Origin: Mucilaginibacter sp. Bleaf8
GTDB taxonomy: Bacteria; Bacteroidota; Bacteroidia; Sphingobacteriales; Sphingobacteriaceae
Assembly (NCBI RefSeq): GCF_018390515.1
Contig: NZ_JAHBBK010000003.1
Span: 372,001 to 436,000 of the forward strand
Length of the DNA stretch: 64,000 nt
Direction: 5' to 3'
Both the position numbers and the translations under genes were made by a program. Shown piece after piece: positions 29,307 through 36,930 of the stretch; position 1 is the first letter of the stretch; the number at the start of each line of letters is the position of its first letter. The notes under the pieces are model-generated. The model did not search any database and had not been told where the DNA came from. It saw nothing but the letters and a program-made list of their open reading frames with translations.

Positions 29307-29349
29307 GTTAAAAATATTTGACCATGAAGTATCAGAATGTTGTAGAAGT

Positions 29350-29446
29350 AAAAAAGCATATCCAATCAGTCCTAAAACCTCTCAAATATGCTCTTTTTTG
29401 TCGGGATGGCAGGATTTGAACCTACGACCTCCAGCACCCCATGCTG
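29350..29446 (-). repeat. left attachment site: displaced 3' half of tRNA-Pro with its terminator
   Basis: Positions 29400-29446 (47 bp) are identical to 52692-52738, the 3' half of tRNA-Pro from the anticodon loop to the discriminator. Upstream, 29350-29399 aligns without gaps to 52642-52691 with five mismatches and forms the tRNA terminator (GCATAT/ATATGC stem, T run on the minus strand). This half is most simply the original chromosomal tRNA 3' end displaced by integration. It also bounds a 23,292-bp unit. Confidence 0.9.
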
Positions 29447-29595
29447 TAAATATACTGTCTTTGATGTTGCTAAATCTGTTAATTAACGCTGTTTCTGCTG
29501 GTATACTTTCTTGTTAACCGTATACAGTACCGTATACAAAGTGCTGTTTGCTACTCAAAGATAGTTGTTTCATAATTATGATGTTAAGTGAGTAA

Positions 29596-29824
29596 TTAAT
29601 TATTTGAGCACAACTCAGGTTTGAGACAATCAAGCAAGAAAGGAAACGGAATAAATGTAAGGTCGTGTGTGTAGGTTGTGTTTATGCCGTAGTCTTTCAT
29701 GCGCTTCAGCAGTCGAAGCCCTAACTTTGCTCTGTAATTAATGATAGTTTTTTCTCCTACTTTCTATAGCTTCTCGTAGCTGTATAGCTTATATAAGAAT
29801 AAGAAGGTTGCACTCTCACTAATC
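29596..29824 (-). pseudogene. C-terminal relic of an unrecognised protein
   Basis: Reading leftward from about 29824, one frame has coding character for about 75 codons and ends at a TAA at 29596-29598, with one internal TAG at 29764-29766. The translated stretch includes KTIINYRAKLGLRLLKRMKD, YGINTTYTHDLTFIPFPF and LDCLKPELCSNN. No start is seen, because upstream stops and a tRNA fragment interrupt the frame. The family is not recognised. It is a broken gene if real, and could be chance. Confidence 0.35.
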
Positions 29825-29868
29825 TAACTTTACTAATACGCTCTATCCAGCTGAGCTACGGAACAACA
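29819..29868 (-). other. 5'-half tRNA-like fragment
   Basis: On the minus strand a tRNA-like 5' half is visible: acceptor-like TGTTCCG, TA, and a perfect D arm GCTCAGCTGGATAGAGC (29840-29856 on the plus strand). The following sequence does not form a good anticodon arm, and no T arm or 3' acceptor follows. It may be a scar from an earlier recombination at another tRNA gene, carried in the island. Confidence 0.5.
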
Positions 29869-30116
29869 AGTAACATTAGTCAATCCAAGAAAAGTTAAAA
29901 TATCCCTTTTATAGGGGATGATATAAGTTTTGGATACTGTTTTTGATTTACAGGTTACACCTTCTAAAATGCTAAAGCGTATTCAGACCGTTGCCTAACT
30001 TTGCTTGAATGATTAATGATTCCCTCTCTGTGCATAGTAGCACTGCAAACGTGGGGCATTTTTGTATCGACTATTGTTATTATTATGCCCTTTAACATGA
30101 AATTGTCTCAATAACT

Positions 30117-30173
30117 TCAATTCAACTTTCCTTGATTTTTACTCTTATTGGGGTTGCTTAAATGTTGAATTGA
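30117..30173 (+). repeat. Family A palindrome-ended repeat, copy 1
   Basis: 57 bp with perfect 10-bp inverted ends TCAATTCAAC / GTTGAATTGA. The interior CTTATTGGGGTTGCTTAAATG is a diverged form of the TTTATAGAGG core found in the other seven copies. Confidence 0.75.
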
Positions 30174-30204
30174 TTTAAGCTCTTTGTAAGTGTTAGGTAC
30201 ACTG

Positions 30205-30257
30205 GTTAACTTTTAAAGAGTCAGGTTGGCGCTTATTTCATCCTTTTATAAGTTGAC
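30205..30257. repeat. Family B hairpin repeat (GTTAACTT..AAGTTGAC)
   Basis: 53 bp with inverted ends GTTAACTTTTAAAG and CTTTTATAAGTTGAC, followed by GAGGGTAAT. It resembles the copies at 33412-33446 and 38660-38708. Confidence 0.6.
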
Positions 30258-30304
30258 GAGGGTAATGCCAATTACAGCTAGTCAAAATTGAATGTGCCGG
30301 GCAG

Positions 30305-30550
30305 TTATAGGCCATAATACTTGTGATGTATTGCGAATAATCCATTAGAAACTTCATCTGCTGTGAACTGAACAGTTTTGTCCTCTTGCCTAATTTCATA
30401 TACAGACATAAAAACCGTTCGTCCGCTGGTATCTGTTACAATAACTTTTTCTCCTGTGCTCTTCCATTGATGTTCACAAATATTCAATCCGTTAATCTCA
30501 TAACATTCACCTTCAAGGATCGTAGTGCTACAGGTAAAAACGTCATTCAT
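30305..30550 (-). CDS. hypothetical protein (81 aa), intact paralogue of the broken gene at 32454
   Basis: A small soluble protein of 81 residues with alternating hydrophobic strands (CYEINGLNICEHQWKS, KVIVTDTSGRTVFMSVYEI, LFAIHHKYYGL), probably a small beta fold. No signal peptide or known domain was recognised. A TACCTTTG -7-like box 43 bases upstream supports expression as a single gene. A second, nonsense-disrupted copy lies 1.9 kb to the right, so this family has been duplicated within the island. Confidence 0.7.
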   Translation of the reverse strand: MNDVFTCSTTILEGECYEINGLNICEHQWKSTGEKVIVTDTSGRTVFMSVYEIRQEDKTVQFTADEVSNGLFAIHHKYYGL

Positions 30551-30592
30551 CTTTGTAATTGGTTTTGCCCTTAAATTTAATACATCTCGTTA

Positions 30593-30600
30593 CAAAGGTA
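30593..30600 (-). promoter_or_regulatory. -7 box of the 81-aa gene
   Basis: Minus-strand TACCTTTG matches TAnnTTTG exactly, 43 bases upstream of the ATG at 30550. No clear -33 TTG is seen at the usual distance. Confidence 0.4.
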
Positions 30601-30623
30601 ATGTCGCGGAGTGCTTTCGTATG

Positions 30624-32168
30624 TTAACTTATAAAGATACTATCATTTTGCAAGTACCTTGTCTCCGGTTTTATCCAGAAACGCAGATTTAATATAGCAG
30701 TTGTGCCTTTATTCTGCCAGTCTTGGTTAGTGTCCTTTTGTTGTAATATCCATTTGTAATCATGACCATACTTTGAGTATACCTCAAGCCTAAGCATTCC
30801 GGTAAGTGCATGGACAATGAGTTGCAGAATCTCTTCTTCATCACCTATATCATAGTGCATGTGGTAATCGTCAAAGTAAAGCGTGTATTCACGATCAGAT
30901 GTAACCAGCCCGATAGCAAAACCATTTTCTATATTTGTTCTTATCACAAGTTCATAAGCTTCCTGGTTTTCAATAACCAGTTCAGGATAGTGGCGCAACG
31001 TCATTTTAATCGCATCAATCAGTGATACATCTTCTTCAGTTATTTGAGGTTTTGCTGTCACCTCATGAGTATGGGTATCAAGGCCCTGACTATAGATCGG
31101 TTCATTGTTAACCAACCACTGTTTTGCTGTGTCTATAACAATTTTTTCTATATTATCTAGTGTGGCTCCAGGCCAATACCATTGCTGACCATCGTTCCAA
31201 TCCATATCGTCCCATGCCCATCGCAACTGATCAAAGCTCTCAATTGATTCATGGTGATCCGTATCAGCATAGTAGACACTGATTTTTCTAAGGTTCTCTC
31301 TTATATCAATTCCATGAGCAATCTGCATGATATAGTAGCTGCTGTAACTGATTACGCCTTCATCCCCTGCCTTTAGTTTAAGTCTAATTTCGCGGACTGC
31401 TGCTTCCAGATATGTAACCGTTTCGAAGTAGTTCACCGGTTTTGATAAGCCTGCCAGAATAAGCAAGTTCTCGGTATCATATCCCAGCTTAACCATCTCC
31501 ATAGCCCAATCTACACATTCATCCATGTTATAGTCAGGTACACTCCTGTAAGCAACTACCTGATAGGTTAAAGGGCTCAGAGGACGCAGCATGGATGTGG
31601 ACTCACTGTTTACTGTAGTATAAGAGATGGCGTTTCCGTCATAGTCAAAGACGTATTTACTAAATTTAAAGTCAGTAGCAACAATACCATCTTCCAGCAG
31701 TATAAGATTACTATCTCCATGTGGTGTTACAAATATATCTGCACCACTGTTTTGCCAAACAATGTTACCTCTGCTGTCTAATCTTGAAATCTCAAGTTCT
31801 CCATGTACAATGTAATCCTGCTGGTACTGATATACTGCAAAGCAAGTAGCCATGTCGACCTTGGTCTGCCATAATAAATCTAATCTGGTTGTAGATAAAC
31901 AAAATACAGTATCTGAACAGCAGGTAACTAATCGGTCATTATCAATCAGTGCTGTATTATCATACACACCTGTGCCTCCACCTGTTGCACCAAGGAGAAT
32001 GCTCTTTAATGGTACGCCATCACTATGTAGATGAATAGCCTGCATTGAGGTAGGCTTGTAACCGTCATCATTGAGATACACCGCATCGAATCCCGACAGG
32101 TTATTTAAGGCATGTGATGTAGCATCGTTGACTGTTATAGTGTACTCATTGACATTAAAGGTTAGCAT
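30624..32168 (-). CDS. hypothetical beta-propeller-like protein (514 aa)
   Basis: Function not recognised. The ATG at 32168 is preferred to a TTG at 32186. The N-terminal about 220 residues show repeated short strand pairs (DNTALIDNDRLVTCCSDTVF, STTRLDLLWQTKVD, ISRLDSRGNIVWQNSGAD, GIVATDFKFSKYVFDYDG) resembling a WD/quinoprotein-like propeller. The middle (about 230-370) is helical, and the C-terminal part is alpha/beta with acidic stretches (DIGDEEEILQLIVHALTGM). No signal peptide, so probably cytoplasmic. It is a lone gene flanked by repeat-rich spacers, in the same setting as the small immunity-like genes to its right. Confidence 0.7.
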   Translation of the reverse strand: MLTFNVNEYTITVNDATSHALNNLSGFDAVYLNDDGYKPTSMQAIHLHSDGVPLKSILLGATGGGTGVYDNTALIDNDRLVTCCSDTVFCLSTTRLDLLWQTKVDMATCFAVYQYQQDYIVHGELEISRLDSRGNIVWQNSGADIFVTPHGDSNLILLEDGIVATDFKFSKYVFDYDGNAISYTTVNSESTSMLRPLSPLTYQVVAYRSVPDYNMDECVDWAMEMVKLGYDTENLLILAGLSKPVNYFETVTYLEAAVREIRLKLKAGDEGVISYSSYYIMQIAHGIDIRENLRKISVYYADTDHHESIESFDQLRWAWDDMDWNDGQQWYWPGATLDNIEKIVIDTAKQWLVNNEPIYSQGLDTHTHEVTAKPQITEEDVSLIDAIKMTLRHYPELVIENQEAYELVIRTNIENGFAIGLVTSDREYTLYFDDYHMHYDIGDEEEILQLIVHALTGMLRLEVYSKYGHDYKWILQQKDTNQDWQNKGTTAILNLRFWIKPETRYLQNDSIFIS

Positions 32169-32182
32169 GGTTAAGCAAGATT

Positions 32183-32446
32183 TCAATCCAGGAAAGTTAA
32201 GATTTTATGTTTTATTGAGGGTGTTGAAAGTTTGAATTGATCTGTCCATCTAATTAGGCAATCCAAGAATTTTGAATATTCTTAGTTTATAGAGGGTGTG
32301 AAAACTTTGGATTGAGTGGCTTGACTTGTAAAAGAATAACTTACTTCTATCTTTACAAGTGAACATAGGCAAGTCGGCAGTCAAGTAGCTGCACATTTCT
32401 TATTCAATACTATTTGTGCTATACCATGTGCTCAGAAAATGTGCAG
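32183..32446. repeat. composite array of four palindrome-ended repeats (A, A, B-like, C)
   Basis: Contains in order: Family A copy 2 (32183-32240, ends TCAATCCA/TGAATTGA); Family A copy 3 (32259-32314, ends CAATCCAA/TTGGATTG); a 37-bp B-like hairpin (32324-32360, ACTTGTAAAAGA/TCTTTACAAGT); and a C repeat (32389-32446, CTGCACATTTCT/AGAAAATGTGCAG). The whole array recurs, diverged, at 54884-55147. Confidence 0.8.
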
Positions 32447-32453
32447 ATAGGAT

Positions 32454-32705
32454 TTAATTACTATAGTACTTATGGTAGACGATGAAAGCACCATTGGAAA
32501 TCTCATGGATGGCAAACTGCACTGACTTACCGTCCGCGTTAATCTCATTTACAGATATGGATACTTTCCTTCCGCTCGTATCATTCACAAGAATTCTTTC
32601 ACCTGCGTTTTTCCATTCATGATCCCAAATGTTTATTCCTTCGATCTCGTAACGCTCACCTTATATGATAGAAGCACTAAAGGTAAATTCATTTGTTATA
32701 TTCAT
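32454..32705 (-). pseudogene. nonsense-disrupted paralogue of the 81-aa gene
   Basis: Translating from the ATG at 32705 gives a protein clearly like the 81-aa product of 30305-30550: GERYEIEGINIWDHEWKN, ERILVNDTSGRKVSISVNEI and FIVYHKYYSN. There is an in-frame TAA at codon 15 (32661-32663), where the intact copy has Glu (GAA). The remaining 69 codons stay open to a TAA at 32454-32456. A single G-to-T change explains the break. The conserved reading frame suggests recent inactivation. Confidence 0.85.
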
Positions 32706-32794
32706 GGTTTATTAGTTCCTTATGCCTGCCTTCGGATCAATTCTTTTTAAGGGAATGTAAGTAAGTGCCGAAGTATCTCAGCTTTAAAAGGTGC

Positions 32795-33409
32795 TTATGA
32801 AATTCTCTCAAAATGAAAGTCCTGACCTATGATGTAACTATCGCCTAAGGTAAATAGCTTCGCTGTACTATCCTCCGCTAAAGCCTCTCTTTTACCCACA
32901 AAATAGGAATGAATTCCGTGTTTGATTAAACACTGCTGATAAAGCATTAAAATCGTTTTCGGACCTCTGGCAAACAGACCGTAACCTTGCTGGCAAAGCG
33001 CTTCTGTTGTGCAGGGACCAAGCACATATCCTTTTAATTCGTCCAGGTTGTCTGTCAGCGTTTGCAAGGATTTGTAGATGTCTGCAAATAAATTGAGGGA
33101 TTGTGTACTGGTGCCATTGAAGTATAGTTCTGTATGAGCGTCTGTGTATTCCAGTAAGCGTGGATGCTGTTTGTAAAGGGCTATACATGATGTCCAGTCC
33201 CTCACAATTCTTTCTTCCTTGGCATGGCCTACTGTAAGTCGCCATTTTTTGGGAGGGGTTTCATCGTAATACCGAAAGGAAAAGTTTAGATATAGTTCAT
33301 AGGTGTTAAAAATTACGGAATCTATAACAATGCCTGCTTCATTCTCAAACTCGGTGATATCCATAATATCAGTTAACTCTTTAGGCAAAGGCTCTTCAAT
33401 CTTCGTCAT
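32795..33409 (-). CDS. hypothetical protein (204 aa), immunity-like
   Basis: A soluble, acidic protein of 204 residues with no signal peptide and no domain I recognise. Visible segments include a beta-rich N-terminal half (GIVIDSVIFNTYELYLNFSF, WRLTVGHAKEERIVRDW) and a C-terminal LFTLGDSYIIGQDFHFERIS. Size, acidity, cytoplasmic character and solitary arrangement are those of polymorphic-toxin immunity proteins, but no Imm family is assigned. A TACCCTTG box and a GTTGAC/GTCAAC hairpin lie just upstream. Confidence 0.6.
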   Translation of the reverse strand: MTKIEEPLPKELTDIMDITEFENEAGIVIDSVIFNTYELYLNFSFRYYDETPPKKWRLTVGHAKEERIVRDWTSCIALYKQHPRLLEYTDAHTELYFNGTSTQSLNLFADIYKSLQTLTDNLDELKGYVLGPCTTEALCQQGYGLFARGPKTILMLYQQCLIKHGIHSYFVGKREALAEDSTAKLFTLGDSYIIGQDFHFERIS

Positions 33410-33411
33410 GT

Positions 33412-33446
33412 GTTGACAAGTTACTATTCATCCTTTAAAAGTCAAC
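33412..33446. repeat. Family B-like hairpin (GTTGAC..GTCAAC)
   Basis: Perfect 6-bp inverted repeat GTTGAC/GTCAAC enclosing CCTTTAAAA. The right half CATCCTTTAAAAGTCAACAA resembles CATCCTTTTATAAGTTGACG at 30239-30258. It lies directly upstream of the ATG at 33409, so it may form a leader hairpin. Confidence 0.5.
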
Positions 33447-33463
33447 AAGGGTAAATAATATTG

Positions 33464-33919
33464 TTAAGTAGATTCATCAGTGATGAGAGTTAAATACCAT
33501 TTACCTGCTTTACTTACAAACTTATACTGTATATGCACACCAGTTTCTTCAATTTGAAGCAGAATCGTTACGTCTCTTTTAGAGACCTTATCCTTAGTTA
33601 TTACAACGTACTGTATTTTAGCAAAGTTGATGTACCTCCACGCTCGCTTACTGATGTACTCAACCGTTTGCTTATTGTCATCGTCTACCGTTATCTTTTT
33701 AAGAGGAAACACAATGCTGGCGAGTTGGAAGTCAGCATGCCTGTTGAACCTTTTAAAGAACGCATCGAACTGTTCATCCTGTGCAGCGGATGGGTTATGC
33801 ATGCTTACTTCCTTACCTAAATTACCGTTATTCCAGTTAGTTTCAGTGTTCGGAGAAACACTAAACAAGGTGAGGGTACATAAGTTGGCGATCAGTCCAG
33901 CTTTAAGGATGAATGTCAT
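33464..33919 (-). CDS. DUF4348-like exported protein (151 aa)
   Basis: A 151-residue protein with a hydrophobic N-terminus (MTFILKAGLIANLCTLTLF), probably a signal peptide. The mature part resembles the DUF4348 pattern: QFDAFFKRFNRHADFQLASI, VFPLKK, then a C-terminal sheet (VTILLQIEETGVHIQYKFVS and a KWYLTLITDEST tail), a compact NTF2/cystatin-like shape. DUF4348 is of unknown function. It stands alone, preceded by about 70 bases and a Family A repeat. Family assignment is from memory of the motif only. Confidence 0.6.
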   Translation of the reverse strand: MTFILKAGLIANLCTLTLFSVSPNTETNWNNGNLGKEVSMHNPSAAQDEQFDAFFKRFNRHADFQLASIVFPLKKITVDDDNKQTVEYISKRAWRYINFAKIQYVVITKDKVSKRDVTILLQIEETGVHIQYKFVSKAGKWYLTLITDEST

Positions 33920-33989
33920 CTGGTAATGTGATTAGGGTAAGTTATTCGAATGTACAATTATCTTTCTGCTTTTAACTGGTTATCAAAGC

Positions 33990-34044
33990 TAATTCAGCTT
34001 TCTCAATTTTAGTCTTTATAGAGGGTGTGTAAATTTTGAATTGA
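33990..34044 (+). repeat. Family A palindrome-ended repeat, copy 4
   Basis: 55 bp with ends TAATTCA/TGAATTGA and the core TTTATAGAGGGTGTGTAAATTT. It lies between the stop of the 99-aa gene and the start of the DUF4348-like gene. Confidence 0.8.
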
Positions 34045-34056
34045 TAAACCTCCGGC

Positions 34057-34356
34057 TCAATCTCCGATAGCTAATAAATCGTCTTCAGCTTGTTCAAATT
34101 TACTAATGATAAGTGCAAGGTGTTTGCTTTGCTGACTATATTGCGGTAGCTCGGTTGCTGTACTTTCCAAAAGCTTTATGATTAGGCTTACATGGTCTTG
34201 GTATAAGCGCGTATTGCCGTAACGGTCAAGAGTTATGCCAGTAGCTCTTTTGTATTCAAATAGAATGCTCTCAATCGCTTCTAAATCTGCGTCATTAAGA
34301 CTGAATAGCCGATGGTTTAACTTAGTATCTTGAAGATTATAGAAGTCTAACGCCAT
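34057..34356 (-). CDS. hypothetical protein (99 aa)
   Basis: A 99-residue, helical, cytoplasmic protein (DLEAIESILFEYKRATGITL, LIIKLLESTATELPQYSQQS, ALIISKFEQAEDDLLAIGD). No known domain recognised. The gene starts 19 bases after the stop of the leftward DUF1493-like gene at 34376, so the two are likely co-transcribed. Small helical proteins beside ACP-like or immunity genes are common in Bacteroidota accessory arrays. Function unknown. Confidence 0.6.
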   Translation of the reverse strand: MALDFYNLQDTKLNHRLFSLNDADLEAIESILFEYKRATGITLDRYGNTRLYQDHVSLIIKLLESTATELPQYSQQSKHLALIISKFEQAEDDLLAIGD

Positions 34357-34375
34357 TGTTTGCAGAAGTTTGTGA

Positions 34376-34849
34376 TTATAGCGGACGGCTCATTGCTAAT
34401 TTGTATGATATCTGCTCAACAGCAGTAAAGTCCTTTTCTATATACCAGGTAAGCATTTGTTTAAAAGTCAAGTCGCTTTCCTTTCCGTCTGATTGCCTGT
34501 ACCAATCGGGTTTGTTGTTGAACTGTATCTGTTTGAACGAAAGCATTTCAATAAGCCACAGCACTACCTTGATAACCATTACGGCTAAGTTATATAGTTC
34601 GTAGCTGGAAGCGAATATCTCACCTTCTGAATCAAAATGTTTGCTAAAATCAAAGTTCCCCCAGGCAAGATGATGTTGTTCAACAAACTTAACTAATAGA
34701 TCTTCTACATCATCTCCTGCAAGTCCTAAATCATCACCCACTTTATCGTGCAAGGAATGTACGTCACAGGCAGCTTGATCTTCCAGAAACCGTTTAACAG
34801 TTGTGTAGGCTTGCCTAAGCTGCATGAAGGGTAGCTCTTTATATTGCAT
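34376..34849 (-). CDS. DUF1493-like protein (157 aa)
   Basis: A 157-residue protein whose first half resembles DUF1493 (acyl-carrier-protein-like helical fold): VHSLHDKVGDDLGLAGDDVE then LLVKFVEQHHL and NFDFSKHFDSEGE. The C-terminal half is helical with LAVMVIKVVLWLIEML and a Trp-Tyr-rich end. No signal peptide. DUF1493 proteins are of unknown function and occur in toxin/immunity-rich islands. It is first in a two-gene leftward unit with the 99-aa gene. Confidence 0.55.
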   Translation of the reverse strand: MQYKELPFMQLRQAYTTVKRFLEDQAACDVHSLHDKVGDDLGLAGDDVEDLLVKFVEQHHLAWGNFDFSKHFDSEGEIFASSYELYNLAVMVIKVVLWLIEMLSFKQIQFNNKPDWYRQSDGKESDLTFKQMLTWYIEKDFTAVEQISYKLAMSRPL

Positions 34850-34931
34850 TCGTAGGATGAGTTGTTGAGGCTAAGTTAGTACATTTTCCTTTTACAAGTT
34901 AAACCGTTTACACCTGTTTGCAAAGGGATAG

Positions 34932-35474
34932 TTATTGATGGTGTGTGATTCTGGGATCGAGCTGCAAGATAGTGGCAAAGTTAAGGGAGTTAGTTGCAGG
35001 CTTGAGCTTAACCCGTTTGTAAGTACTGTCAATCCAATAAAGCATCTTACCCACTTCTGTATGACTGTCCATTGCCGTTTCTAAGTGAGTTTTACGATTT
35101 CCCCAGTAAATAATAAGTTCAACCTTTTGAATATCGCTTGGAAATTCTCCATTACCAGCATGCAGGTGCTTATAGTCAATATCTTCCAACTTTGCGGTTA
35201 ACTCGTCCCATAACTCTCGACTAATCGTTCCTCTATAGCTTCTTTGAGCTATAGTGCGCTTCACATACGAACTGTCTGCGTAAAGTTGATAATGGAGAGC
35301 GCTATCCATACTAATAGCCAGTGGAACGCATGGAAGAAAGCAAGTACTTTCAGCAAACTCTACTCTCGTTATCTCCTTGTTCTTTTGCTTTTTACAAGCA
35401 ACTAGCATGCAGAATATTATTAGCACAGCAAGCAACTGCATATTTGTTCTATAAGTTGAGGATGTTCGGTTCAT
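34932..35474 (-). CDS. DUF6438-like lipoprotein (180 aa)
   Basis: A 180-residue lipoprotein: signal with lipobox MLVACKKQ, so Cys27 is probably the anchor. The mature part resembles DUF6438: a strand ITRVEFAESTCFLPCVPLAI with two Cys separated by three residues, then LHYQLYADSSYVKRTIAQRS, YRGTISRELWDELTAKLEDI and a DYKHL-type end. In that family the pattern is usually a C-F-G-x-C-P motif; here it is C-F-L-P-C. Function unknown. It diverges from the small secreted gene starting at 35519. Confidence 0.6.
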   Translation of the reverse strand: MNRTSSTYRTNMQLLAVLIIFCMLVACKKQKNKEITRVEFAESTCFLPCVPLAISMDSALHYQLYADSSYVKRTIAQRSYRGTISRELWDELTAKLEDIDYKHLHAGNGEFPSDIQKVELIIYWGNRKTHLETAMDSHTEVGKMLYWIDSTYKRVKLKPATNSLNFATILQLDPRITHHQ

Positions 35475-35518
35475 TGTTTACTTACTGCAATGTAGCAATC
35501 TTTCCTTATCTTCATAGC

Positions 35519-35848
35519 ATGAAGTACCTGCTTATCATAGTCTTCGTAGCCTTGTTTACTTATAAAGCATCAGCACAGAAGTTGGTTCCTGTTCACAAAA
35601 TCACTGAGTATATTGGCAAAGTAATCTCCGTCCATGATACTATTAGTAACAGCCGGATTGTAAACAAACATCTAACCTACTATATGGGAGGAAAGCACCC
35701 AAAACCAAAGCTAATTGTGATACATCATGGCACCTCGGTAGATCAGGGAAACCTTTCCATAACTGTCACAGGTAAGGTGATTGTCTTTCACGGCAAACCA
35801 GCCATTGTGGCAAGACGGCCTGAGCAATTAGCTCTTCACATTTATTAA
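35519..35848 (+). CDS. small secreted protein (109 aa)
   Basis: One of the few rightward genes of the island. The ATG at 35519 starts a clean signal peptide (YLLIIVFVALFTYKASAQ); the longer upstream frame is antisense to the lipoprotein gene and is rejected. The mature part of about 90 residues is beta-rich (ITEYIGKVISVHDTI, KPKLIVIHHG, NLSITVTGKVIVFHGKPAIV), like a small OB-fold domain. Function unknown, and it is not recognised as a toxin or inhibitor. Confidence 0.65.
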   Translation: MKYLLIIVFVALFTYKASAQKLVPVHKITEYIGKVISVHDTISNSRIVNKHLTYYMGGKHPKPKLIVIHHGTSVDQGNLSITVTGKVIVFHGKPAIVARRPEQLALHIY

Positions 35849-35849
35849 T

Positions 35850-35909
35850 GCAACATTTACCCTCAAGCAGGTATAGCAGCAATCCATTTACCTTTTAAAG
35901 GATGCACTT
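35850..35909. repeat. Family E intergenic repeat, copy 1
   Basis: 60 bp starting GCAACATTTACC and ending CTTTTAAAGGATGCACTT. It aligns with 36870-36930 over the full length, with partly inverted ends (TGCA..TGCA). It lies between convergent genes. Confidence 0.5.
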
Positions 35910-35927
35910 GTAAACAAGCCCCCAAAT

Positions 35928-36368
35928 TTATAACCAGCGCTCATGCATTGAAGTTAAGAAGCTAATATTATCAACTGGATAACCAGATGCGCTTCCTAAA
36001 ACTGCGTCAACCCCACAGTAAGGGCAAAGAGCTGTTCCTGTTTTATCATTATCTTCCTCAACCCATTCGTTAATCTCTTTGGGAGCAAAAACCTGAAGGC
36101 AGTAAAAGCATCCGCAAGTGAGACTGTCCTGCACTGCTCGTTTGTTAAAGATAGAATGTCTGTGTGCATTCTCAAATGAAGCCATGTTGCTTGGAAGACT
36201 ACCAGTATTGTCAGAGGCTTTGTCGTTTATGCTTACAAGCGTGTACTTGTCATAGGCCATGACATCAAATACCATAGATTGACCTGTAGCTAACCACCGT
36301 TTGTAGATAAGGTTGCCGTTCATATAGAGGTAAAGCTGGTTGTCTAAGATCTCCTTGTGTATGGCCAT
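35928..36368 (-). CDS. zinc-ribbon-like hypothetical protein (146 aa)
   Basis: A 146-residue cytoplasmic protein starting at the ATG at 36368 (a TTG at 36386 is rejected). The N-terminal part is a beta meander (LYLYMNGNLIYKRWLATGQS, MVFDVMAYDKYTLVSIN). The C-terminal part has two Cys pairs, CGCFYC and CPYCGVD, about 35 residues apart, which should bind one zinc. It ends in an aromatic NISFLTSMHERWL. Similar zinc-ribbon proteins occur beside immunity genes, but no function is known. Confidence 0.6.
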   Translation of the reverse strand: MAIHKEILDNQLYLYMNGNLIYKRWLATGQSMVFDVMAYDKYTLVSINDKASDNTGSLPSNMASFENAHRHSIFNKRAVQDSLTCGCFYCLQVFAPKEINEWVEEDNDKTGTALCPYCGVDAVLGSASGYPVDNISFLTSMHERWL

Positions 36369-36452
36369 GATGGTAAAGCTAAGCAAACTGATTTAAAAGG
36401 CAAACCGCTAAAATAAGCTACCTAAATATCATTGAGCGTTATTGACTGCCTC

Positions 36453-36803
36453 TTAGTTGGCTTTTGTGTTAAGTAAATTGCTTTTGATAAAGTTTAATGC
36501 CTCACCGTATTCATCCTGTGACCAAGTACCAATTTCGACATGTACAGTTAGGTTCCAAAAAATAATAAGAGCAATGTCTGGGTCTAGCTGTATTGCAAAC
36601 GGCTTTGAGTCACCGTCATGAATTGCATAACTGTCGGTCGTTTGATACCTTGTTGCTTTATAAAAAATCAAGTGATCGAATACCTCTGGTAGCTCCACTC
36701 GTATCCGTTGATAAAGATCTTTACCAAAGCCTTGATAACGAAGTTGCATAGCTTCAAATGATTCTTCTTGGTAAGTTTCGTTCCGTGACAATAGTGGATG
36801 CAT
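36453..36803 (-). CDS. hypothetical protein (116 aa), immunity-like
   Basis: A 116-residue acidic cytoplasmic protein. Alpha/beta segments include ELPEVFDHLIFYKATRYQ, DSKPFAIQLDPDIALIIFWN and TVHVEIGTWSQDEYGEAL. No signal peptide, known domain or motif recognised. It stands alone, with repeat-bearing spacers on both sides. Its size and composition fit the immunity-array reading. Confidence 0.55.
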   Translation of the reverse strand: MHPLLSRNETYQEESFEAMQLRYQGFGKDLYQRIRVELPEVFDHLIFYKATRYQTTDSYAIHDGDSKPFAIQLDPDIALIIFWNLTVHVEIGTWSQDEYGEALNFIKSNLLNTKAN

Positions 36804-36869
36804 AATACAATTCTTTGAGATTGATTAATATACGAACTTAAAGATAATGTGTAATTAACAGGGGTATAA

Positions 36870-36930
36870 GCAACATTTACTCTTAACCAAATGTAGGATC
36901 TATCCCCTTAAACTTTTAAACGTTGCACTT
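36870..36930. repeat. Family E intergenic repeat, copy 2
   Basis: 61 bp, GCAACATTTACT through TTTTAAACGTTGCACTT, with inverted ends GCAACATTTA / TAAACGTTGC (9 of 10). Its right end overlaps the stop codon of the 123-aa gene at 36929-36931. Confidence 0.55.

Noticed and set aside
29299..29517. Short rightward frame across the left attachment site
   Set aside because: It reads through the operon terminator and antisense to the tRNA-Pro half; no start context and no protein-like composition.
35321..35518. Longer N-terminus for the small secreted protein at 35519
   Set aside because: The upstream in-frame segment is antisense to the DUF6438-like lipoprotein and lacks a signal peptide, while the ATG at 35519 begins one.
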